Assembly: GCA_015489265.1 (NCBI GenBank)
Contig: WFZY01000382.1
Coordinates: 1 to 8,959, forward strand
DNA: 8,959 nt
DNA from: Flavobacteriaceae bacterium
Lineage (GTDB): Bacteria > Bacteroidota > Bacteroidia > Flavobacteriales > Flavobacteriaceae
Reading direction: 5' to 3'
The notes under the pieces were generated by a model. It did no database searches. It saw only the letters and a program-made list of their open reading frames with translations, and was not told the DNA's origin. The stretch's first letter is position 1, and each line of letters opens with the position of its first letter. Below, piece by piece: positions 1 through 7,377 of the stretch. The position numbers and the translations under genes are program-made.

Positions 1-3000
1 TTTTTGACTTTGAACACCTTTAATTTTGAAACGCCACTGTTCTTGTTGTCCCGGCTTGATTTTGTCTCTAAACCGGATAGTTTCTATTTCCAGTTGGTCT
101 GACGGATAAGGTACTTCGATGTTCAAACTACCAAGTCTGTTATCATTAAAGCCGTTAAAAGCATAATGTACAACAAAGCCACCTAAATCTTTTTTGGTAA
201 TGGGAACTATGATAGTTTTATAAGTTTCGTCGCTTATGAACGTTTGATGAGAGATGATTTTCCTAGCTTTTTCCACCCAAATTTGCATGCTGTTTCCGCT
301 TGAAGCCGACCCGATTTTTAAAACGAGTTGGTCCCCCGGGTGATAGGTATCTTTATTTTGAAAAACATCAAAATATTTATGGTCTGCTACTTGTTTTTGG
401 TCGGTTTTATAAATTTCAAACCATTGTTTGGCAACGACTTCTTGTCCGTCTTTATCTTTGGAAGTGGCAATCGCTACATATTGACCCGCAGGAAAATTTT
501 GTCCGGGGGTAAACCTAATTTTTTCTTGTTCGCCCGTCAAGATATTTTGTTGCCAATATAACTTCCCTGTATCCCAAAATACCGGTTTGGTTTCCGTTTT
601 ATCATAAGGTATATGTGGTAATTTTTTGACAAATTCCGACTTGTCAATACTTTGAATATCCGGTACAGTCCAAGGTCTGCTACGCAAGACTCTATCGGGG
701 GCTTTGAGTTTGTATATCTTTAATTGCACGCTTGCCGGCACTTTTACATCATTGAGATTCAAACTTTGAATATGAATGGTGTCGGTTTGTGCTTTTAGCA
801 TTTTTTCAGGCATTTCCAAGACCAGTTTGAGTTGTTTGTAGCCGGCATTAACGGTCAATTCGCGACTATGGGTTTCGCCGTTCAGGTCGGTAACTTCGGC
901 ATAAACTTTATAATGGAATACCGGATTGTTTTCGGGCTTGATACTGCGGTCGGGCAATGCCTTGAATTTAATCATAAATTCGCCTTTGTCGTTGGTAACG
1001 GTTGTGCCGTGTGTTATTTCTTGTGGTTTGGATTGAAATACCGGACGATACCAATACCACCAACGCGGCATCGATACTTCCCGCTTGACCCGGTAAGTTA
1101 CTTGGGCATTTGTGATTTTGCTGCCGGCAAAACTTTCGGCGAGTCCTTTAACTTGAATGACATCATTGACTTTGTAAGTTTTTTCGGGTTTGTTTAATAC
1201 CACTTCAAATTTGGGACGTTTGTAAGCTTCAACTCTTATCTGTTTGCTGTTATATAGTCCTATTTTAGTGGCTTCAATTTCCAAACTAAAATTACCGGTC
1301 AGTCCCTGTTCGGGCAAGATAAATTCGCCATGAACCGAACCGAAATCGTTGGTTCTCAAAGTTTTTTCGCCTATTTTTTGCCGGTTAACATCAAATAAAA
1401 CGAGATGAACCGGCAGTCCGCTCAACACTTTGGAACGATTGGGTAATTTGGTCAAACAAATGGCTTTAAAATAGAGTGTTTGTCCCGGACGGTAAATACT
1501 ACGGTCTGTAAAAAGAAACGCCGTATGGTGTTTTTTTTCAGGTCTGGGCTGGTAAATATATGGTATATTTTCAGTAAAATATGCCGTTTTACCGGTGTCA
1601 TATTTAACAATGATTTGGTAATGGGATGTCAATTTTGAACAAGATGCTTGTCCTTGATGATTAGTTTTTAAATTCTTTTCGATTTTCCAATTGCCGTGAT
1701 AATCTTGTTTTTTTAAAGTTACGGTCGCATTGGCAATAGGTGAGCCATTTTGACGGTTTAAGATGGTAAAATCCGTTTTATGTCCCATTCGCCCCATGGT
1801 TTGTAAAACCACATCGGTAACTTGAAATGAAGTAATACCAAAAGCTTTATTTTCATTCGTTGTCAAAAACAAAACATATTCACCGTTTGGCAAACCGGCG
1901 ATGATGCGTTCCGTACTGTGATTTTGATAATCGTGTTCGTTTGGTAAATTATAATTATAGGATTTGACAGGTGTAAACTTTTCTATAAAATCACGTTTTT
2001 TACCGGCATCATAAATTTTATTTAACTGTTGTATTTGTTCGTGCGATAGCCGGTATATTTTTAATACGGTATTTGACAGGTTACGAAACTCTATTTTGAT
2101 TAAAGAAGCTTGATTTTCAGGAATATATTTTTCGATTTCAACTTTCAGTTCTTTGGATTTTATCTCTGACATTAAGTTCCGGCAATTCGTAGCGCCTGGT
2201 GTTTTGGGATATTTTTTAATAGCCGTTTCACATATAGCGATAGCTTCTTTTTTTGACCAACGATGACTATTATTTTGACCGGGGATATATTTAGTGCCCA
2301 ATTGATTTAAGACGGTCGCCATTTTATAATAAGCCATAGCGGCAATAGGAAAACTTTCGTATTTTTTGGTAAAATTTTGAAGCGCTTTAAGAAAAACTTT
2401 TTCTTTGTCAGGGAAAACAGCATTGTTATAAACAAATTGCAAACGTTGTAAGTCAATGTGGGCAAGTGCATCTAAATTTTGTTTGTCGTTAATGCGAAAC
2501 TGTAAATAAGATTGGTATATTTTGAGTGCTTGATATTGTTTAGAAAGCGTATCTTTCGTGTTGATTTTCAACGTGATAAACTTATCAACATCCGATAAAA
2601 ATTCAGGTTGATCAATATAGAAATTTTGCGCAGGTGCCGTCAAAGCGTTTTCTTTATTTTCGTAAAATCGCAGGGCTTCATTTACTAAAACATCGTACAA
2701 TACCGGTTGGTATTTGGTGGCTTGGTCGGATAAATTTAAAACGGCTTTAAAAGTTGAAACCGGAATGTGTTTTAAAATTTCGGGATGTTGCAACGAACGA
2801 TTAAAATGCGTATAAACGGCTTTGTATAGTGTATTCAAATCCCAAGTTCTAAAATCTTTTGGGTCAACAGCGCTCGCCGTTTCGGTGCGGTGTGCAAATT
2901 TCCAACGATTGGCTTGATAATACTGCCAAAACATTTGTGCCAAATAGCTTTCCAAAATGTTTTTAACCGGCGGTTGACTCGAATCAATTTCCTGTTCAAA

Positions 3001-3321
3001 CTTATGCACAATTTTCAGCTGACTGTCTTCTTCCAACTGCATCATATATTTGGATTGATAAAGCAATGACTTAATAATTTGCGGACTGTTGTGTTCTTCT
3101 TTGGCTTTGGCATAAATTTTCTTAACCAACTTGTAGGCGGATTTGGTCAAGCCGTTTTTTTCAAATTTAAGGACTTGTTGCCAAAGGCCGGAATAATCGG
3201 AATAATGCACTTGTGTTGTGATTTTAATGGGATTTTTTGAAATATTTTGATGGATATTTTGATTTTTTGGACTCGAACAAGCCCATAAAATCAGTAAGGG
3301 AAAAAGAATTTTGTGAAGCAT
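1..3321 (-). CDS. Alpha-2-macroglobulin family lipoprotein, N-terminal 1107 codons (runs off left edge)
   Basis: The frame is open without a stop from the ATG at 3321 to base 1, and the gene continues outside the window. Seen: a short lipoprotein signal with lipobox LWAC (Cys15) followed by SS; a long, mostly helical region (about 30-390) that may be TPR-like; then beta-rich macroglobulin domains from about residue 392. Diagnostic stretches are NGSPIANATVTL just before MG2, the MG2 signature DRSIYRPGQTLYFKA (606-620), YKRPKFEV (700-707) opening the next MG domain, and PRWWYWYRP (752-760). Known: bacterial A2M-like proteins are periplasmic or outer-membrane anchored protease traps or envelope-protection factors. 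Full-length Bacteroidota members are, from memory, roughly 1,800-2,000 residues, so 40-45% is missing, including the bait region and the thioester domain with CxEQ if present. Inference: membrane-anchored envelope protein; protease trapping cannot be judged without the missing part. It follows the CDGSH gene on the same strand after 111 bp and may be co-transcribed or use its own weak promoter. Confidence 0.9.
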   Translation of the reverse strand, partial: MLHKILFPLLILWACSSPKNQNIHQNISKNPIKITTQVHYSDYSGLWQQVLKFEKNGLTKSAYKLVKKIYAKAKEEHNSPQIIKSLLYQSKYMMQLEEDSQLKIVHKFEQEIDSSQPPVKNILESYLAQMFWQYYQANRWKFAHRTETASAVDPKDFRTWDLNTLYKAVYTHFNRSLQHPEILKHIPVSTFKAVLNLSDQATKYQPVLYDVLVNEALRFYENKENALTAPAQNFYIDQPEFLSDVDKFITLKINTKDTLSKQYQALKIYQSYLQFRINDKQNLDALAHIDLQRLQFVYNNAVFPDKEKVFLKALQNFTKKYESFPIAAMAYYKMATVLNQLGTKYIPGQNNSHRWSKKEAIAICETAIKKYPKTPGATNCRNLMSEIKSKELKVEIEKYIPENQASLIKIEFRNLSNTVLKIYRLSHEQIQQLNKIYDAGKKRDFIEKFTPVKSYNYNLPNEHDYQNHSTERIIAGLPNGEYVLFLTTNENKAFGITSFQVTDVVLQTMGRMGHKTDFTILNRQNGSPIANATVTLKKQDYHGNWKIEKNLKTNHQGQASCSKLTSHYQIIVKYDTGKTAYFTENIPYIYQPRPEKKHHTAFLFTDRSIYRPGQTLYFKAICLTKLPNRSKVLSGLPVHLVLFDVNRQKIGEKTLRTNDFGSVHGEFILPEQGLTGNFSLEIEATKIGLYNSKQIRVEAYKRPKFEVVLNKPEKTYKVNDVIQVKGLAESFAGSKITNAQVTYRVKREVSMPRWWYWYRPVFQSKPQEITHGTTVTNDKGEFMIKFKALPDRSIKPENNPVFHYKVYAEVTDLNGETHSRELTVNAGYKQLKLVLEMPEKMLKAQTDTIHIQSLNLNDVKVPASVQLKIYKLKAPDRVLRSRPWTVPDIQSIDKSEFVKKLPHIPYDKTETKPVFWDTGKLYWQQNILTGEQEKIRFTPGQNFPAGQYVAIATSKDKDGQEVVAKQWFEIYKTDQKQVADHKYFDVFQNKDTYHPGDQLVLKIGSASSGNSMQIWVEKARKIISHQTFISDETYKTIIVPITKKDLGGFVVHYAFNGFNDNRLGSLNIEVPYPSDQLEIETIRFRDKIKPGQQEQWRFKIKGVQSQK

Positions 3322-3353
3322 ATGTAACTATTTTGGATAGATATTTTTAGCCA

Positions 3354-3385
3354 ACAATTTACAATTAATTTGCAGACATAGCAAA
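3354..3385 (-). promoter_or_regulatory. Possible weak Bacteroidota-type promoter for the A2M-like gene
   Basis: On the minus strand a TTTG (plus 3382-3385) lies exactly 20 bp upstream of TAAATTGT (plus 3354-3361). The consensus is TTTG, about 19-21 bp, then TAnnTTTG, so the spacing fits but the last two bases of the -7 box do not. It would give a leader of roughly 25 bases before the ATG at 3321. The TTTG overlaps a short palindrome, AAACCGGTTT. This is a candidate only; readthrough from the CDGSH gene is the alternative. Confidence 0.3.
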
Positions 3386-3432
3386 CCGGTTTTTATGAAA
3401 TAATTCAAGGATTGTGCCAATTCTTATTCTGA

Positions 3433-3654
3433 TTATTTTATCTGCTTATGACTACCATCACAAAATGCCGGATTCTTGGTAATCTGACAGGTGCATAACC
3501 AATAGTCTTTGGTTTCATCGACCGTAAAAATTAGGGGATGCATACCGGTGTCAGAATGTTTACCGTCACAAAAAGGTAATTTGCTTGATAAGCCGCAGGT
3601 ACACCATGCATAGTTTTTTCCGGCTTCCAGTTTGAGTTTAACGGGTTTATTCAT
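3433..3654 (-). CDS. Tandem CDGSH iron-sulfur domain protein
   Basis: A 73-residue protein made almost entirely of two CDGSH motifs. The first has CTC at 18-20 and CDGKH at 29-33; the second has CTC at 54-56 and CDGSH at 65-69. Each supplies the three Cys and one His (C18, C20, C29, H33 and C54, C56, C65, H69) that bind a [2Fe-2S] cluster in the mitoNEET/CISD family. Two motifs in one short chain match the CISD3 (Miner2)-like and bacterial tandem class, in which one polypeptide carries both clusters that single-motif members gain by dimerising. No signal peptide or membrane segment, so it is probably cytoplasmic. Likely role, by family only: electron transfer or Fe-S cluster transfer; no specific partner is indicated. 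It is divergent from tyrS (122 bp between starts) and has a good own promoter. The A2M-like gene follows on the same strand. Both metal sites look complete. Confidence 0.95.
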   Translation of the reverse strand: MNKPVKLKLEAGKNYAWCTCGLSSKLPFCDGKHSDTGMHPLIFTVDETKDYWLCTCQITKNPAFCDGSHKQIK

Positions 3655-3670
3655 AGTGTAGTTTTTGTTA

Positions 3671-3703
3671 CAAAGATAAACTTTTTGTATTTATGATTTC
3701 AAA
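3671..3703 (-). promoter_or_regulatory. Bacteroidota sigma-ABfr-type promoter for the CDGSH gene
   Basis: On the minus strand TTTG (plus 3700-3703) is followed after 21 bp by TATCTTTG (plus 3671-3678). This matches the Bacteroidota consensus TTTG, 19-21 bp, TAnnTTTG in both boxes. The -7 box ends 16 bp before the ATG at 3654, so the leader is very short and has no Shine-Dalgarno sequence, as is usual in this phylum. This is the best promoter match in the window. Confidence 0.7.
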
Positions 3704-3747
3704 ATAACAATTTTATGCACTCTCAGTGTCTTTAGACAAAGTTTTCT

Positions 3748-3755
3748 TATTTTTG
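3748..3755 (+). promoter_or_regulatory. -7 box (TATTTTTG) of the tyrS promoter
   Basis: TATTTTTG matches TAnnTTTG exactly and ends 21 bp before the tyrS ATG. No clear TTTG is present 19-21 bp upstream, so the -33 element is weak or absent. The leader is A/T-rich without a Shine-Dalgarno sequence. There is room neither for a T-box nor for another leader riboregulator between this box and the start codon. Confidence 0.5.
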
Positions 3756-3776
3756 CAAGCATAAAAAATTATAAAT

Positions 3777-5066
3777 ATGAAGGATTTTGTTGCAGAACTG
3801 AAATGGCGTGGTTTATTACACGATATGATGCCGGGTACAGACGACCTGTTAAACAGCAAACAAGTAACGGGTTACATCGGTTTTGACCCGACTGCCGACT
3901 CATTACATATCGGTAGTTTGGTGCCTATTATTATCTTGATGCATTTTCAACGTGCCGGACACAAGCCCGTTGCTTTGGTTGGTGGTGCCACCGGTATGAT
4001 TGGTGACCCATCTGGTAAATCTAAAGAGCGTAATTTACTGGACGAAGAAACTCTCAATCGCAATGTAGCGGCTATTAAGCAACAATTATCCCAGTTTATA
4101 GATTTTGATACCAAAGACAATCCGGCTGTATTGGTCAACAATTACGATTGGTTTAAAAATATCCAATTGATTGATTTTGTTCGCAATATCGGTAAACATA
4201 TTTCTGTCAATTATATGATGGCAAAAGATTCGGTGAAAAAACGACTTAATCCGGAACACGATGACAGTGCCGGTATGTCTTTTACCGAATTTACATACCA
4301 ATTATTTCAGGGCTATGACTTTTTACACTTGTTTCGCACTATGGACTGCCGGTTACAAATGGGCGGTAGCGATCAATGGGGTAATATGACCACCGGTACC
4401 GAATTGATTCGTCGGGTCGAAGGCGGCAAGGCGTATGCGCTAACCGTACCCTTGATTACCAAAGCCGATGGTGGCAAATTCGGTAAAACCGAACAAGGCA
4501 ATGTTTGGTTAAGTGCCAAATATACATCGCCTTACAAGTTTTACCAATTTTGGATTAATACCGGTGATGAAGATGCCGAAAAATATATCAAAATCTTTAC
4601 ATTTTTAGATAAAGATACGATTGATAAATTAATAGCCGAACACCGTGAAGCACCGCATTACCGCGTATTGCAAAAGCGGTTAGCTGAAGAAGTTACCCGT
4701 ATGGTGCATGGTGAAGAAGCCCTACAAAAAGCGCAAGATGCCAGTAGTATTTTGTTTGGCAAATCTACAGCTGATGCTTTAAAATCATTAGACGAACAAA
4801 CTTTTCTCGATGTTTTTGAAGGTGTGCCGCAAGGCAGTTTAAAACGCCAAGATATTGAAAACGGGATAGATATTGCCACGGCTTTGGTCGAAAGCGGCTT
4901 TTTAAAATCCGGTAACGAAGCCCGGCGGGCATTGAAAGAAAATTCCGTTTCGGTCAATAAAGAAAAAGTTACAGGTGACAAAACTTTAACCACTGACGAT
5001 CTTATCAATAATACCTATATTTTGTTGCAACGCGGCAAGAAAAAATACTTTTTGGTAAAAGTTTGA
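3777..5066 (+). CDS. tyrS: Tyrosine--tRNA ligase (tyrosyl-tRNA synthetase)
   Basis: Class I aminoacyl-tRNA synthetase that activates tyrosine with ATP and loads it onto tRNA-Tyr in the cytoplasm. The 429 residues are the normal bacterial length. Seen in order: YIGFDPTADSLHIGS (33-47) with the class I HIGH motif in the HIGS form; ALVGGATGMIGDPSGKS in the Rossmann core; the tyrosine-pocket segment YQLFQGYD (174-181); QMGGSDQWGN (194-203); the KMSKS-equivalent loop KFGKT (234-238); and a C-terminal S4-like RNA-binding domain from about residue 365, including SGNEARRALKENSVSVN. All signature residues appear intact. The start MKDFVAELKWRGLLHD is the usual N-terminus of this family. Replacement of the second His of HIGH by Ser is, from memory, common in flavobacterial TyrRS and is not evidence of damage. 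The gene appears to be transcribed alone, with its own -7 box upstream and a separate -7 box before the next gene. Confidence 0.98.
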   Translation: MKDFVAELKWRGLLHDMMPGTDDLLNSKQVTGYIGFDPTADSLHIGSLVPIIILMHFQRAGHKPVALVGGATGMIGDPSGKSKERNLLDEETLNRNVAAIKQQLSQFIDFDTKDNPAVLVNNYDWFKNIQLIDFVRNIGKHISVNYMMAKDSVKKRLNPEHDDSAGMSFTEFTYQLFQGYDFLHLFRTMDCRLQMGGSDQWGNMTTGTELIRRVEGGKAYALTVPLITKADGGKFGKTEQGNVWLSAKYTSPYKFYQFWINTGDEDAEKYIKIFTFLDKDTIDKLIAEHREAPHYRVLQKRLAEEVTRMVHGEEALQKAQDASSILFGKSTADALKSLDEQTFLDVFEGVPQGSLKRQDIENGIDIATALVESGFLKSGNEARRALKENSVSVNKEKVTGDKTLTTDDLINNTYILLQRGKKKYFLVKV

Positions 5067-5152
5067 AAAATTATAAAGTATAATATTCTATTGTCTTGAT
5101 TATAATTAAGATAATACGTCATTTTTTAAAATTCTTATGTCATAATTTTACG

Positions 5153-5160
5153 TAAATTTG
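5153..5160 (+). promoter_or_regulatory. -7 box (TAAATTTG) for the MORN-repeat membrane protein; decides its start
   Basis: TAAATTTG is an exact TAnnTTTG match and ends 21 bp before the ATG at 5182, the same distance as the -7 box of tyrS from its ATG. No TTTG is evident at the expected -33 position. The in-frame TTG at 5158-5160 that would lengthen the protein by eight codons lies inside this box, so it could not be in the transcript made from here. This supports the ATG at 5182 as the true start. Confidence 0.5.
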
Positions 5161-5181
5161 AGAACACAAATTTATGTTTAT

Positions 5182-7377
5182 ATGAATAAGAAATTATTAT
5201 TGGGATTAATTTTCTTTTTGGTTTTAATCGGTGGTGTTATCGGTTACAAAAGCATGCAATCGGACACACAACGACAACTTATAAGTGTTTTACCCGAAAA
5301 TGCCGTTTATATCTTAAAAACCAATGAACTGACAGATGCTTGGAAAGAAGTTTCCAAAACTAATATTTGGAAACATTTTATCAAAACCAAGGGCTTTGAG
5401 TATTTGCAATCGGTAGATACACTGCTTAATAACATGCTACTCAACAACAAAGCTTCCAAAGTCATTTTTAACAATCGCCCTACGGCTATGGCTGCTTATG
5501 TTACAAGTCCCACGGATTATGATTTTGTGTACGTGACGGACTTGCAACAGTCTGAATATATCAAAAAGATATTGAGCCGGATCCTGAATTTGAGTGGCTC
5601 ACACAAAGTCGTTAAATTATCTTACAACCAAACCCAAATTTATAAGCTCATAGATAAAAAGAATACGGAAAACACGGTTTATATTACCAGTATTGACAAT
5701 TTGTTGATAGCTTCTTTCTCTTACAAACTGATAAAACATGTTTTAGATGAAAAAAGCACAACACATTGGCTGAACCGTCCGGATTTTCAACAAGTCAATG
5801 ATGAATTAGGCAGCGGATTGGTGCAACTTTACTTGAATTATAAGCAATTGCCGCAATATTTACGCATTTATTTTACCGGTTTGTCTCAAGATACACAAAA
5901 AACAGTACAAGATTTAGATTTAACAGGATTGGATATATCGCATGAAGATGAACGCATTAGTATGGAAGGCATCACACTCATTGATTCTACCCAATCTTAT
6001 TTGAATGCGATGCTCGATATCAAGCCGGGGAAAATCGACGCTTATGATGTTATCAGTAACGAAACGGCTATGCTGACGGCTATCAGTTTTAAAGATTTTG
6101 ACCTGTTTTATCAAAGTTTGCTAAATACCTATACCGGAAAAAATAAATCGAAAAAAATAAGCTATCGCAATAACCTGAAAAAATTGGAAAAATTTTTAAA
6201 AATTGACTTACAAAACGATTTATTCGATTGGATCGGGCAAGAAATCGATTTGGTTAAAATCCGGTCAAATAACCGGCAGCGTCCGGCTGATTTATTGTTG
6301 CTCATTCAAGCAGGCGATGTGGATGATGCCCGCAACGGTTTGACACATATCACGGAACAAATACGAAAACGGTCGCCTTTCAAATTTAAAAGTTATAGTT
6401 ACAAGAATTTTACAATCAACTATTTACATCAAAAAGCATTTTTTAAAACGATACTCGGTGATTTGTTTACCAAGATAGATAAACCGTATTATACTTTTAT
6501 CGAAAATTATGTGGTGTTTAGCAATTCGGAACAAGTACTCAAAAATTTTATCGATGACTATGTAACCGGCAATACCTTATCACACAACAAAGATTTTATG
6601 GATTTTAAAGATGAGTTTAACAACAAATCCAATGTGATGCTGTACTTGCAAATGCCAAAACTCTATCATATCATGCAGCAGTCATTGACAACTACCGGAC
6701 GCAAAGCATTGGATGAAAAGAAAGATTTGTTGTTGAGTTTCAGTAGAATAGGTTTGCAATTGGTCAGTAAAGATGCGCATTTTAAAACCCTGTTGGTCAT
6801 AGATCATGACGCGCAAGCCCTACAAAAAGAACAAGCCGAACAATTGGCAAAAAAAATAGATAAAAATGTACATAATACCTATTTTGAAGATTTACAATTT
6901 AAAATCTCTTTTCCTGACAGTTTGCAAATTGCTAATGGTAAATACAAACAATTTTATGACGATGGCACAACATTAAAGATTGAAGGGCAAGTCAAAGATA
7001 ATCTGCCATACGGTATTTGGCGCACTTATTATGCGTCAGGCAATTTGAAAAATGTTGCCAACTATGATGAAGGAGACGTAAGTGGTGATTTTTTCCAATA
7101 TTTTGATAAAAAACCGCGTCAATTAATGGTACAAGCCAACTATGACCACGATTTGTTGGAAGGAGAATACTTGGAATATTGGCAAAACGGTGCCATCAAA
7201 GCCAAATTACACTACAAAAACGGTAAATTACATGGCGAAGCTTTCTATTATTTTCCTACGGGACAAATCAAGACCAAAGGCAAATACCGCAATGGTGAGA
7301 AAAAAGGCAAATGGTTGTTTTACAATCAAAAAGGTGAAGTTGTCGGAAAGAAACGCTATTCCGGATTTTTGTTTTAA
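5182..7377 (+). CDS. Membrane-anchored protein: duplicated DUF3352-like ectodomain plus six MORN_2 (YwqK-type) repeats
   Basis: A 731-residue protein of unknown function. Residues 5-22 form one hydrophobic segment after MNKK with no lipobox, so it is probably an uncleaved signal anchor with the rest in the periplasm. Residues 35-575 resemble the DUF3352 type of Bacteroidota proteins. This region seems to be an internal duplication: half one opens with SVLPENAVYI (35-44) and half two with DVISNETAML (289-298). Residues 166-227 (VYITSIDNLLIASF...VQLYLNYKQLPQYL) align by eye with 436-498 (YYTFIENYVVFSN...VMLYLQMPKLYHIM). Residues 586-726 hold six repeats of about 24 residues in the pattern G-x-[YWF]-x-x-[YF]-[YFW]-x-x-G-x-[LI]-K, which is MORN_2 as in proteins annotated YwqK. 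That annotation includes the word antitoxin, but no toxin is adjacent and I do not infer one. ATG5182 is chosen because an upstream in-frame TTG (5158) falls within the promoter box. The stop overlaps the stop of a decayed transposase on the other strand. Confidence 0.85.
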   Translation: MNKKLLLGLIFFLVLIGGVIGYKSMQSDTQRQLISVLPENAVYILKTNELTDAWKEVSKTNIWKHFIKTKGFEYLQSVDTLLNNMLLNNKASKVIFNNRPTAMAAYVTSPTDYDFVYVTDLQQSEYIKKILSRILNLSGSHKVVKLSYNQTQIYKLIDKKNTENTVYITSIDNLLIASFSYKLIKHVLDEKSTTHWLNRPDFQQVNDELGSGLVQLYLNYKQLPQYLRIYFTGLSQDTQKTVQDLDLTGLDISHEDERISMEGITLIDSTQSYLNAMLDIKPGKIDAYDVISNETAMLTAISFKDFDLFYQSLLNTYTGKNKSKKISYRNNLKKLEKFLKIDLQNDLFDWIGQEIDLVKIRSNNRQRPADLLLLIQAGDVDDARNGLTHITEQIRKRSPFKFKSYSYKNFTINYLHQKAFFKTILGDLFTKIDKPYYTFIENYVVFSNSEQVLKNFIDDYVTGNTLSHNKDFMDFKDEFNNKSNVMLYLQMPKLYHIMQQSLTTTGRKALDEKKDLLLSFSRIGLQLVSKDAHFKTLLVIDHDAQALQKEQAEQLAKKIDKNVHNTYFEDLQFKISFPDSLQIANGKYKQFYDDGTTLKIEGQVKDNLPYGIWRTYYASGNLKNVANYDEGDVSGDFFQYFDKKPRQLMVQANYDHDLLEGEYLEYWQNGAIKAKLHYKNGKLHGEAFYYFPTGQIKTKGKYRNGEKKGKWLFYNQKGEVVGKKRYSGFLF
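6937..7359 (+). repeat. Six tandem MORN_2 repeats at the protein level
   Basis: The repeats begin at Gly586, Gly611, Gly635, Gly661, Gly685 and Gly709 of the membrane protein, a spacing of 25, 24, 26, 24 and 24 residues. Clear examples are GIWRTYYASGNLK, GEYLEYWQNGAIK, GEAFYYFPTGQIK and GKWLFYNQKGEVV. The third (GDFFQYFDKKPRQ) has lost the second glycine. The DNA copies are diverged, so this is an ancient domain array and not a recent tandem expansion. Confidence 0.85.

Noticed and set aside
300..1197. Plus-strand reading frames at 300-512, 328-561 and 832-1197 opposite the A2M-like gene
   Set aside because: They lie antisense to an uninterrupted 1107-codon frame with clear macroglobulin motifs; their translations show no family resemblance.
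3383..3392. Palindrome AAACCGGTTT between the CDGSH and A2M-like genes as an operator or terminator
   Set aside because: It is short, has no loop, and CCGG with flanking A/T is common throughout this window because of codon use.
3947..5008. Minus-strand reading frames opposite tyrS (3947-4141, 4086-4301, 4658-5008)
   Set aside because: They are antisense to a complete tyrS whose coding frame is certain; no motifs or promoters support them.
5069..5107. Inverted repeat AATTATAA / TTATAATT after tyrS as a terminator
   Set aside because: The stem is all A/T, eight pairs with a 23-base loop and no U run; it is expected by chance in such AT-rich spacer.
5158..5181. TTG at 5158 as start of the MORN-repeat protein, adding eight residues
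   Set aside because: The TTG is the end of a TAAATTTG promoter box, and the hydrophobic segment directly follows MNKK from the ATG at 5182, as expected for a signal anchor.
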